Positions 24,102 to 28,869 of a stretch of DNA of 28,869 nt are shown here, piece by piece. The notes under the pieces were generated by a model, which worked only from the letters and a program-made list of their open reading frames with translations, made no database searches and was not told where the DNA came from. The first letter of the stretch is position 1; each line of letters starts with the position of its first letter. The translations under genes were made by a program, and so were the position numbers. Origin of the DNA: a virus; IMG/VR virus record IMGVR_UViG_3300033145_001542, positions 1-28,869 of that record. One strand, 5' to 3'.

Positions 24102-24748
24102 TATTCGTATAAATTCCTGTAAGCATTAGAGATTTCAATCAAACTGTTTTCTGAAAAATGGTCACATGGGTAGCCAAAATGAGCGTGTATTTCAAAACCA
24201 TTATCTCTTAGTCTTTCACAAAAACTAATATCGTTCCCTTTATTTACTGTTCCATCTTGATTTAACTTTCTTTCAAACGGGGCTTTTCGCATGTTTTCAT
24301 TTTCAAACACTCTTCGAGCAATCAAGAAACAACCTGTTCCTATTGCCGATACTTTTTGTAGCCCCCTCTTTTCCGGGTACTCCCTGTAAGCATCAACTTT
24401 TTTATCATAAGCATACACGTTTTCATAAATCGGCCTGTCACCTTTTCTCTGGTTTTTCCCCTCGTAGTGCCATATAGGGGTAGGTAAACCGATTATGTCT
24501 TTATCCAGCTCAATCAAATCCAAAGGGTTTTTTAATGGCGGATTATCAGCATCAATATTTAACCAGAAATCGTAATTACCAGCCATGAAATCATTAACAA
24601 TGTGATGCAGATTGTTTTCATAAGGTTTATGAGACGGCATTATAATGTTCAATCTGTATCTGCCGTCCTGCTGAAGAAGCAGTACCTTATGAACAACATG
24701 TTTATGCAACCAATGTTGATTTGGCAACGAGACTAAGATTGATTTCAT
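24101..24748 (-). CDS. Small GT-A type glycosyltransferase, 215 aa
   Basis: MKSILVSLPNQHWLHKHVVH begins a Rossmann-like strand-helix, and NYDFWLNIDADNPPLKNP holds the DxD motif (DAD, residues 66-68) that binds the metal and sugar nucleotide. GTGCFLIARRVFEN (about 130-143) and GNDISFCERLRDNGFEIH with a late HFGYPCDH are the acceptor-site and catalytic ED-like features of family-2-like enzymes. It overlaps the 173-aa gene by 4 bases and is coupled to the 44-aa repeat gene. It may glycosylate the repeat or fibre proteins next to it, or host surface sugars. The donor sugar is unknown. Confidence 0.72.
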   Translation of the reverse strand: MKSILVSLPNQHWLHKHVVHKVLLLQQDGRYRLNIIMPSHKPYENNLHHIVNDFMAGNYDFWLNIDADNPPLKNPLDLIELDKDIIGLPTPIWHYEGKNQRKGDRPIYENVYAYDKKVDAYREYPEKRGLQKVSAIGTGCFLIARRVFENENMRKAPFERKLNQDGTVNKGNDISFCERLRDNGFEIHAHFGYPCDHFSENSLIEISNAYRNLYE

Positions 24749-25266
24749 TTCTTTATTGTTATCTTTTTGCTATCTTTGAAATCCACCCAGTATTTTTCAT
24801 CGTTTTTCTTAATCCCTGTTTCGTTATCTGCCGGGTCAAGAGCTTTTGCTATTTTTGTTTTTAAATTGGTAACATCTAACCCTAATTTTTCTCTTAAGTC
24901 TAATTCTATCTGTAACCCTTTCAGTACATCAATATTTATTTTGTTTTCTGACAGATGTACTCTTGCCTTGTTGTTATAAAAATCTTCGAATTCCACTTCT
25001 GTTAGCTTCGTAATTAAAGAGGGATATGCCGCAATCGCCTCATCCGCAAACTTTTTAGTACATAAAAGACAACCCCATTGCATACCCTGGGGGCTGTCAA
25101 CCCCTTCATCTTGATGTCCACAGGATTTATCATAAATCCATCCCTGGGGAGCATGTTTACGCACTTCGCTGTCCGCGTTAATAATAGGAAGTTTCGTCCA
25201 ATCTGGATGATCAGCATGACCGTTAGGCCGCAAACCTATTTTTACTTTAATCGGTACCAATTCCAT
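24745..25266 (-). CDS. Protein of unknown function, 173 aa, between terminase and glycosyltransferase
   Basis: MELVPIKVKIGLRPNGHADH starts an alpha/beta protein. Residues 44-80 hold CGHQDEGVDSPQGMQWGCLL followed by CTKKFADEAI, so one Cys-His pair and a CxxC could bind a metal. The rest is helical (LREKLGLDVTNLKTKIAKAL). GGAGG lies 7 bases before the ATG, inside the terminase end. It is not a known terminase partner by recognition. Small genes here sometimes encode virion or modification proteins; no further call. Confidence 0.55.
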   Translation of the reverse strand: MELVPIKVKIGLRPNGHADHPDWTKLPIINADSEVRKHAPQGWIYDKSCGHQDEGVDSPQGMQWGCLLCTKKFADEAIAAYPSLITKLTEVEFEDFYNNKARVHLSENKINIDVLKGLQIELDLREKLGLDVTNLKTKIAKALDPADNETGIKKNDEKYWVDFKDSKKITIKK

Positions 25267-25267
25267 T

Positions 25268-26821
25268 CTACATCCTCCGCCCGTAATTTAACATATTAGG
25301 CATATAAAGCTTATCAAACTTACCCCCTATTGAGGTGAGCGGATACTTGGCGTATCGACCGCTTTTACCCATGTTTTTCTTGTGTTTACGGCTTTTATTC
25401 TGCATGATGTACTTTAAACACACGCAATAATCCGAAAAGGTCGGATCCGGTTTCGCCGTACCATCCCCCTGCGGCACATTATAATGATTCTTCATGTTAT
25501 GGATAAGGGTCTTGCAGGACTCCACAATAAACAGCCTCGGATGTTCAAGGTTCTTCGGGCCTTTCCCTCTCAGGAAATCGTTCATGATGGAATACCCGAC
25601 ATACGGGTCACGGTTCCACCCCTCAGTCAACCGGATACCACTGTGCCTGAACTCGTTCCATGGTGTGAAACCCGTGATAAGCGCATTATTCTTATCCTTC
25701 ATCTTGGGATCACCCCATCGCTTGATACGAACGTTCCGCCACCCTTCAAGCTCCCGGATAGCAATTGACGTATCAGAAATAGTCATCCCCTTGCCGGCTA
25801 ACGGCGACAACTCGTTGAAGACCACGACATCACCCTTGTTCGGCCCCGCCATGTACTCATACAGCCAGACCACTGAAGGAGATTTACTGCCATGCCAATC
25901 AAGCGCCATCTCGAAACTGACATCACCATCGTACCACGGGATTTCAATATCGTAAGGCAGGAGATTCCCCTTCCTGGCCTTCGGGTTCCATAACTGATCC
26001 TGAAAATCAGGGAAGATAAGCTCACCCCAGGTAGGATAATCACCGTATAACTGTATCCTTAACTGCTCCTCCGACTTGCCCTTCGAGAACCATTCAATAA
26101 ACTCAGGCGTGACAGCCGGGTTATCGTAGACGGAGGCCCTGACAACAAACGTATCAGGCGCTTCCCCACGCTCAAAAGGATCAACCAGCTTGAACTTCGT
26201 CCAGGTTGGTCCTTTGTTTTTTGTGCTATCATCAAACGGAGGTGTGAAAGCATGTAATATCCTGCCACCACCCTTCGCAGTACGTAATCCACGCTTGGAT
26301 TCATCATAAACCTGGTATTCCGGTTCTTCATCACACACCAGAATATCAAAGTTCGTGCCTGAATGCTGTTTCTTTTTCTGTTCGGAAGTTTGGAAAAAAA
26401 GATAGGAGCCGTTTTGATACTCAAGGGTCTTATCATCCCTCGAAGGCCACTTCTTTATTAAAGTAGGGCTTTCCTGTAACAATGGGCCTATAGTGGTTTC
26501 CTCGCCATCCAAGACTATCATCTTAGACCTGAGACAGGTATCAGTGAAGATCTTGCCATATCCATGTTCAAAATCATTCATCAAAACCTTTATCGCTAAT
26601 GGGGGAGCACCCACACGATCTTGATAAGGATGAATCCCTAATGCCAGAGCATTCGCGTTCCAATATAAAATATGAGACTTGCCGGAACCATTACCTCCCA
26701 CAAAAACTATATCCTTGTGAGAACCAACCTTCTCAGTAAATATATTCTGCTTTTTATAATGATACTTCTGCCACTGTATCATCGGAAGCCAGTCTTTCGG
26801 TATCCCAGAAACTTCATTCAT
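25268..26821 (-). CDS. terL: Terminase large subunit, 517 aa
   Basis: GGNGSGKS (residues 42-49) is the Walker A loop, and FDILVCDEEPEYQ (158-170) is Walker B with the catalytic glutamate. VFFTQTSEQ-like strand residues (LFFQTSEQKKKQHSGTNFDI) link them. The C-terminal half has FEMALDWHGSKSPSVVWLYE, the first acidic site of the RNase H-like nuclease, and a late acidic stretch near DPTFSDYCVCLKYIMQ. GGAG is 8 bases before ATG 26821. It is the ATP-driven DNA packaging motor and nuclease. The gene is full length and not split by an intron. Confidence 0.9.
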   Translation of the reverse strand: MNEVSGIPKDWLPMIQWQKYHYKKQNIFTEKVGSHKDIVFVGGNGSGKSHILYWNANALALGIHPYQDRVGAPPLAIKVLMNDFEHGYGKIFTDTCLRSKMIVLDGEETTIGPLLQESPTLIKKWPSRDDKTLEYQNGSYLFFQTSEQKKKQHSGTNFDILVCDEEPEYQVYDESKRGLRTAKGGGRILHAFTPPFDDSTKNKGPTWTKFKLVDPFERGEAPDTFVVRASVYDNPAVTPEFIEWFSKGKSEEQLRIQLYGDYPTWGELIFPDFQDQLWNPKARKGNLLPYDIEIPWYDGDVSFEMALDWHGSKSPSVVWLYEYMAGPNKGDVVVFNELSPLAGKGMTISDTSIAIRELEGWRNVRIKRWGDPKMKDKNNALITGFTPWNEFRHSGIRLTEGWNRDPYVGYSIMNDFLRGKGPKNLEHPRLFIVESCKTLIHNMKNHYNVPQGDGTAKPDPTFSDYCVCLKYIMQNKSRKHKKNMGKSGRYAKYPLTSIGGKFDKLYMPNMLNYGRRM

Positions 26822-26936
26822 TACAATGACTCCATGGCAACAATTAAAACATTAAATTTAAACAAAAATCAACCCGTAAGAAAAGACATTAATGGGCTAT
26901 GGTGGTTTAAACTTTCTATTAAAAACCTTTATTAGG

Positions 26937-27211
26937 ACCACTAGGCATTGTCAGGACTATCATGCAATCAACCGAAACACTTGTTTTGACCATAATAATA
27001 AAAGATGATTATTATGACTGGAGCCTGTCTCGGCTAGCTCCATCATCCTTACCCTCTAGAGATATACCTAATTAGAAATCAGGATTTAAGAATAAGGACA
27101 CTTTTAAAAAAAAGATTCCTGTTTTGCCTGTTACCCCTGGGCTTACTGCCCCTGCCAGGGCGATCAGAGTGCCGGGTAGATCAGCACTCCTAGTGGTTTA
27201 AAAGTTAAACC
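26937..27211 (-). ncRNA. Candidate structured RNA of about 275 bases upstream of terL
   Basis: A 9-bp pair ACCACTAGG (26937-26945) / CCTAGTGGT (27189-27197) could close the domain. Inside are consecutive hairpins: 9-bp 26991-26999/27008-27016; 6-bp 27019-27024/27037-27042; 6-bp 27046-27051/27093-27098 enclosing a 7-bp stem 27067-27073/27077-27083; 6-bp 27135-27140/27155-27160; 6-bp 27167-27172/27184-27189. A 7-bp stem with a 3-base loop (27195-27211) follows. An oligo-T run of 8 at 27106-27113 reads as U8 on the minus strand. The strand is inferred from the operon direction. No known RNA family is recognised. Confidence 0.45.
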
Positions 27212-27297
27212 TGTGAATACTATTTTTAGCTGTATACTATATTTTAAAAATTGTCAAGAAAAAAAAATAAATCCGGTTTTTTTGTCTAAAAAATGTG

Positions 27298-27337
27298 AGG
27301 AGGTTTATATATATACTATTAGACCCCCGAACCTCCT
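27298..27337 (-). terminator. Possible terminator after terS
   Basis: AGGAGGTT and AACCTCCT are perfect 8-base complements separated by 24 bases (a GGGGGTC then a TATATATATA stretch). On the minus strand the second arm is followed by CACA and six Ts. The loop is long for an intrinsic terminator, so it may instead be an attenuator or processing site. It lies about 130 bases after the terS stop. Confidence 0.35.
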
Positions 27338-27385
27338 ACCCCCCCCTCTTTTTCGCTGAGGAACCTTCTTTTCATCCACGCTTGA

Positions 27386-27426
27386 TATCGGCTTTTACAA
27401 TACCAACTATCGGCTTTTACAATACC
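27386..27426. repeat. Two 19-bp direct repeats, 22-bp period
   Basis: TATCGGCTTTTACAATACC occurs at 27386-27404 and again at 27408-27426, identical, separated by AAC. The period of 22 bp is close to two helical turns, so a protein could bind both copies on one face. A matching but weaker pair with the same period lies 174 bp away inside terS. This is consistent with a recognition site for the small terminase or for another DNA-binding protein. Confidence 0.7.
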
Positions 27427-27470
27427 AAACGAGGAACATACCTATTATATAGGAACTAACCAGGGATAAC

Positions 27471-27926
27471 CTAATCTGACACCAGCTTAGTATCGAGGTC
27501 AGCCCTAAGAATAGCTTGAATCTGACCGATATTGACAGTCTGGTGTTTAACCTCTTGGGTATCGGGTTTTAAAATACCAGCTATCAGTTTTTTCGATTTG
27601 ATGGTGTCTTTGAATTTAGGTAATATATTAATTAAACTTTCCGGGTCATCCACACCTTTCTTCAGCGCCACCTTAAGCGCCTTCGTCTCCAACTGGTAGA
27701 TCAACGGCAAGTCCATCAGATCATGAGTAATAGCATAATCCCTCATCTTAGTACGGAAGCCCTTCCCCTGCATGGTCTGATATAGGGATGATATTCGATA
27801 CGACTCACTGTAACCTGCCTGCTTGGCCGCATCCTGGACTGGCATCCCCAAGTACAAGTTTTCAATGAAGGCATCCATCTTGGTTTTTAGTTCATCAACC
27901 TCAATCACATCTGTTTTATTATCCAT
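27471..27926 (-). CDS. terS: Terminase small subunit, 151 aa
   Basis: The start is ATG 27926 (MDNKTDVIEVDELKTKMDAF); a GTG at 27941 would add five residues. MPVQDAAKQAGYSESYRISS (from about residue 29) is the helix-turn-helix DNA-binding pattern of small terminases ('..a...aGYs...'). Coiled helices follow (LIYQLETKALKVALKKGVDD) and the C-terminus IGQIQAILRADLDTKLVSD closes it. The gene is first in the late operon, upstream of terL, as usual. Two imperfect repeats of the 22-bp series lie in its coding region. It would choose the packaging start site. Confidence 0.75.
   Translation of the reverse strand: MDNKTDVIEVDELKTKMDAFIENLYLGMPVQDAAKQAGYSESYRISSLYQTMQGKGFRTKMRDYAITHDLMDLPLIYQLETKALKVALKKGVDDPESLINILPKFKDTIKSKKLIAGILKPDTQEVKHQTVNIGQIQAILRADLDTKLVSD
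27560..27600. repeat. Degenerate pair of the 22-bp repeat inside terS
   Basis: TATCGGGTTTTAAAATACC (27560-27578) matches the 19-bp repeat at 17 of 19 bases. A further unit starting TATCAGTTTTTTCGATTTG at 27582 matches about 13 of 19. The spacing is again 22 bp. They encode the GILKPDT and following region of the terS C-terminal part, so both protein and DNA pattern are kept. Confidence 0.55.
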
Positions 27927-27946
27927 AATAATCCCATACACTATCT

Positions 27947-27961
27947 ATTATAATATGTCAA
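27947..27961 (-). promoter_or_regulatory. Possible terS/late promoter
   Basis: On the minus strand TTGACATATTATAATAG contains a perfect TTGACA (27961-27956) overlapping a perfect TATAAT (27952-27947). They cannot serve together as -35 and -10, so either TATAAT is used with a poor -35 about 17 bases upstream in the operator O1, or TTGACA is used with a weak TATGGG. With TATAAT, transcription would begin about 14 bases before the terS ATG. The nearby operator O1 suggests repression. Confidence 0.45.
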
Positions 27962-27972
27962 CCATAAAAACG

Positions 27973-27988
27973 GTACAATATTTTGTAC
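27973..27988. promoter_or_regulatory. Operator O1 (palindrome near terS promoter)
   Basis: GTACAATATTTTGTAC has perfect 6-bp arms (GTACAA/TTGTAC) around a TATT centre. It lies about 20 bp upstream of the TATAAT of the minus promoter, where a bound protein would block polymerase. The identical O2 starts exactly 30 bp further on, so both lie on the same side of the helix. Confidence 0.7.
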
Positions 27989-28002
27989 TTTGGGGCTTTT
28001 TG

Positions 28003-28018
28003 GTACAATATTTTGTAC
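28003..28018. promoter_or_regulatory. Operator O2 (palindrome at the plus promoter -35)
   Basis: The same 16-bp palindrome as O1. Its right arm TTGTAC stands 16 bases before TATAAT (28035-28040) of the plus promoter, in the -35 position. A repressor here would control rightward transcription directly and, together with O1 30 bp away, leftward transcription. Confidence 0.7.
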
Positions 28019-28040
28019 TGGTCTAATAATGTGATATAAT
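28013..28040 (+). promoter_or_regulatory. Plus-strand promoter
   Basis: A TG-extended -10, TGATATAAT (TATAAT 28035-28040), has TTGTAC of operator O2 as a weak -35 at 16 bases. Transcription would start near 28047 and run through O3 to the 34-aa gene. Sigma-70 type by sequence; not measured. Confidence 0.5.
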
Positions 28041-28079
28041 TATAGTTTTGAGGGAAAGTGTTATTTTGGTTAAAAACGG

Positions 28080-28095
28080 GTACAATATGTTGTAC
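28080..28095. promoter_or_regulatory. Operator O3 (downstream palindrome)
   Basis: GTACAATATGTTGTAC repeats the O1/O2 arms with one changed centre base (TATG for TATT). It lies about 35 bp after the predicted start point of the plus promoter. This fits a roadblock or looping site used with O2, 77 bp away. Confidence 0.65.
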
Positions 28096-28225
28096 TTTCA
28101 GCGGTTATTTAGGTTGAACGCTACCGATCCTATTAGGCTATAACCTGTTGATATTAATGCGGAATAAATAAATTATGCTGAAAAGCGGTTTATGGTATGG
28201 GACTTGCTACATCATTAGGTAACTG

Positions 28226-28243
28226 AGACGGAATTAACCGTCT
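28226..28243 (+). promoter_or_regulatory. Hairpin just before the ribosome site of the 34-aa gene
   Basis: AGACGG and CCGTCT pair over an AATTAA loop, directly followed by TATAATAAAGGAGGAGG. With only 7-10 bases between stem and the GGAGG it may modulate translation or protect the message 5' end. There is no U-tract for termination. Confidence 0.4.
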
Positions 28244-28267
28244 TATAATAAAGGAGGAGGGTAAGCC

Positions 28268-28372
28268 ATGAAAATCAAAATGATCAAAAGCATCATCCAG
28301 CACTACGGCAACCCATTACACGTGTATTGTCGTCTGATTGATTGTGGTTTTCCCTGTCGTGATGCTAAATGA
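28268..28372 (+). CDS. 34-aa ORF, family similarity continues past an in-frame TGA
   Basis: MKIKMIKSIIQHYGNPLHVY then CRLIDCGFPCRDAK, with a strong AAAGGAGGAGG before the ATG. The NPLHVYCRL..cG block recalls a short conserved protein family I have seen in deltaproteobacterial and phage genomes, which continues with a helix ending in YE...f. Here the frame stops at TGA (28370-28372), but the next 14 codons in the same frame read LACVWEKYFERVIY before TAA, which looks like that missing helix. Either UGA is read through, or this is a recently broken copy. The family memory is not verified. Confidence 0.5.
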   Translation: MKIKMIKSIIQHYGNPLHVYCRLIDCGFPCRDAK

Positions 28373-28443
28373 TTAGCGTGTGTGTGGGAAAAGTATTTTG
28401 AGAGGGTAATTTATTAATAAACCATAATAAAGGAGAGATAAAA

Positions 28444-28641
28444 ATGGAATACACAGTAAAAAACAAGCACGGCGAGATCATATCGATCCACAAAAACCTT
28501 GGACTCGCTAACTCTAAATTAAGGGAAATAGATACTGTCCAGCACAGCCTATATACGACTGATGTAGATTGGCTGACAGGACACGAGGAAGCTCACCAGG
28601 GATATAACCACACAGTACAGCCGAAGGAGGGATTATCATGA
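28444..28641 (+). CDS. Small early-type protein, 65 aa
   Basis: MEYTVKNKHGEIISIHKNLG with a clear AAAGGAGAG ribosome site 7 bases before the ATG. A beta-hairpin start is followed by a helix (LANSKLREIDT) and a polar end with several His and Gln residues. It overlaps the next gene by 4 bases (ATGA). No family is recognised. It lies on the strand opposite to the virion genes and behind the operator region, so it is probably an early or regulatory gene. Confidence 0.6.
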   Translation: MEYTVKNKHGEIISIHKNLGLANSKLREIDTVQHSLYTTDVDWLTGHEEAHQGYNHTVQPKEGLS

Positions 28642-28850
28642 TTTCAGATGAACTTTATGATGCAATTGAAAAAATGAAATATGAAAAAAATGGAATGCCG
28701 AAAGGTCTTACATCAACGAATTGGATACACTTACAGGATGCTGTTGATCAAGGGACAGTATCTCCAATGGAAGCATATGATGCTGTACAATTAGGCTACC
28801 TTCCTGAGCATCTAAAGGTAAGGGAATCAAGGTATCAACATTTGATATAA
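28638..28850 (+). CDS. Small early-type protein, 70 aa
   Basis: MISDELYDAIEKMKYEKNGM is a helical start; MPKGLTSTNWIHLQDAVDQG then SPMEAYDAVQLGYLPEHLKV is a second helical region. GGAGG precedes the ATG inside the upstream gene, with which it overlaps by 4 bases, so the two are co-translated. It stops shortly before the window edge. Length and acid/base balance suggest a small cytoplasmic protein; no family is recognised. Confidence 0.6.
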   Translation: MISDELYDAIEKMKYEKNGMPKGLTSTNWIHLQDAVDQGTVSPMEAYDAVQLGYLPEHLKVRESRYQHLI

Positions 28851-28869
28851 TTAGTCGTTAACTTTAAAA

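Larger units (their letters stand above)
26822..27470 (-). other. 650-base noncoding gap between terS and terL
   Basis: No frame above 20 codons has a usable ribosome site here. The stretch holds, from right to left on the minus strand, two 19-bp repeats (27386-27426), an 8-bp terminator-like stem (27298-27337), a TTGACA at 27252-27257 with a weak TATACA only 15 bases on, then a block of hairpins from 27211 to 26937 (see the ncRNA entry), then the terL leader. Such a long gap is exceptional in this compact operon, where neighbours usually overlap or sit within 40 bases. Confidence 0.7.

Noticed and set aside
26946-27188. tRNA gene in the terminase gap
   Set aside because: Several hairpins have arm-like lengths but no cloverleaf with a T-loop (GTTCRA) and CCA-adjacent acceptor could be assembled on either strand.
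26937-27197. Group I intron between terS and terL
   Set aside because: A TAGTCC-like P7 half is present on the minus strand, but no GACTA partner was found upstream, and terL is intact with a normal start, so there is no split gene to support an intron.
27319-27374. 18-codon frame on the minus strand starting at 27374
   Set aside because: No ribosome site, low-complexity glycine codons from a G-run, too short to support.
27386-27426. CRISPR array
   Set aside because: Only two exact copies separated by 3 bases; spacers are far too short. A phased binding-site pair explains it better.
28081-28196. Two 15-18 codon frames in the plus leader (starting at the ATG in O3 and at the ATG near 28174)
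   Set aside because: Neither has a ribosome site or protein-like content; possible leader peptides, but unsupported.

Overview
This window looks like the structural half of a tailed-phage genome (podovirus type) with a P22/SU10-like virion. From about 27.9 kb down to position 1 nearly everything is on the minus strand, tightly packed, with many 1-4 base stop/start overlaps and strong AGGAGG-type ribosome binding sites. This fits one or a few long late transcripts. Base composition is moderate to AT-rich. No integrase, replication gene or tRNA was found. The host is not determinable from sequence alone. The GGAGG signals and the virion gene set suggest a Gram-negative bacterium, and one short plus-strand ORF recalls a family I remember from deltaproteobacterial genomes (weak inference).

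Layout in the direction of late transcription (right to left): small terminase (27926-27471); a 650-base noncoding gap rich in RNA-like hairpins; large terminase; a 173-aa protein of unknown function; a small glycosyltransferase; an adhesion/fibre-like group (44-aa repeat protein, 460-aa beta-rich fibre protein and three small proteins); portal; 115-aa protein; scaffold; SU10-type major capsid protein; a LAGLIDADG homing endonuclease between two strong hairpins; then a tailoring cassette (two MptE/DUF115-like proteins, sulfotransferase, methyltransferase, radical SAM-SPASM enzyme, small zinc-ribbon proteins) that also contains a probable decoration protein. After the cassette come the head-tail adaptor, a P22 gp10-like tail hub, small tail/fibre proteins, a lectin-like protein, a GNAT-like protein, three probable DNA-ejection proteins, and a terminal group of a secreted FN3-like protein, two small proteins (one a clear single-span membrane peptide) and a DUF1353-like protein cut by the window edge.

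The right end (27.93-28.27 kb) is a divergent control region. Three near-identical 16-bp palindromes (GTACAATATTTTGTAC type) lie around a plus-strand promoter and the terS promoter, like the operators of a phage switch; the repressor is not in the window. On the plus strand follow a 34-aa ORF whose family similarity continues through an in-frame TGA, and two overlapping small genes.

Five things stand out: (1) the carbohydrate/sulfate/methyl/radical-SAM cassette embedded in the head genes; (2) a candidate structured RNA of about 270 bases between terS and terL; (3) two pairs of 22-bp-period repeats in and just after terS, a possible TerS-binding (pac) site; (4) the three-operator switch region; (5) the TGA-interrupted small gene. 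Functions are assigned from recalled family motifs; no database search was run.
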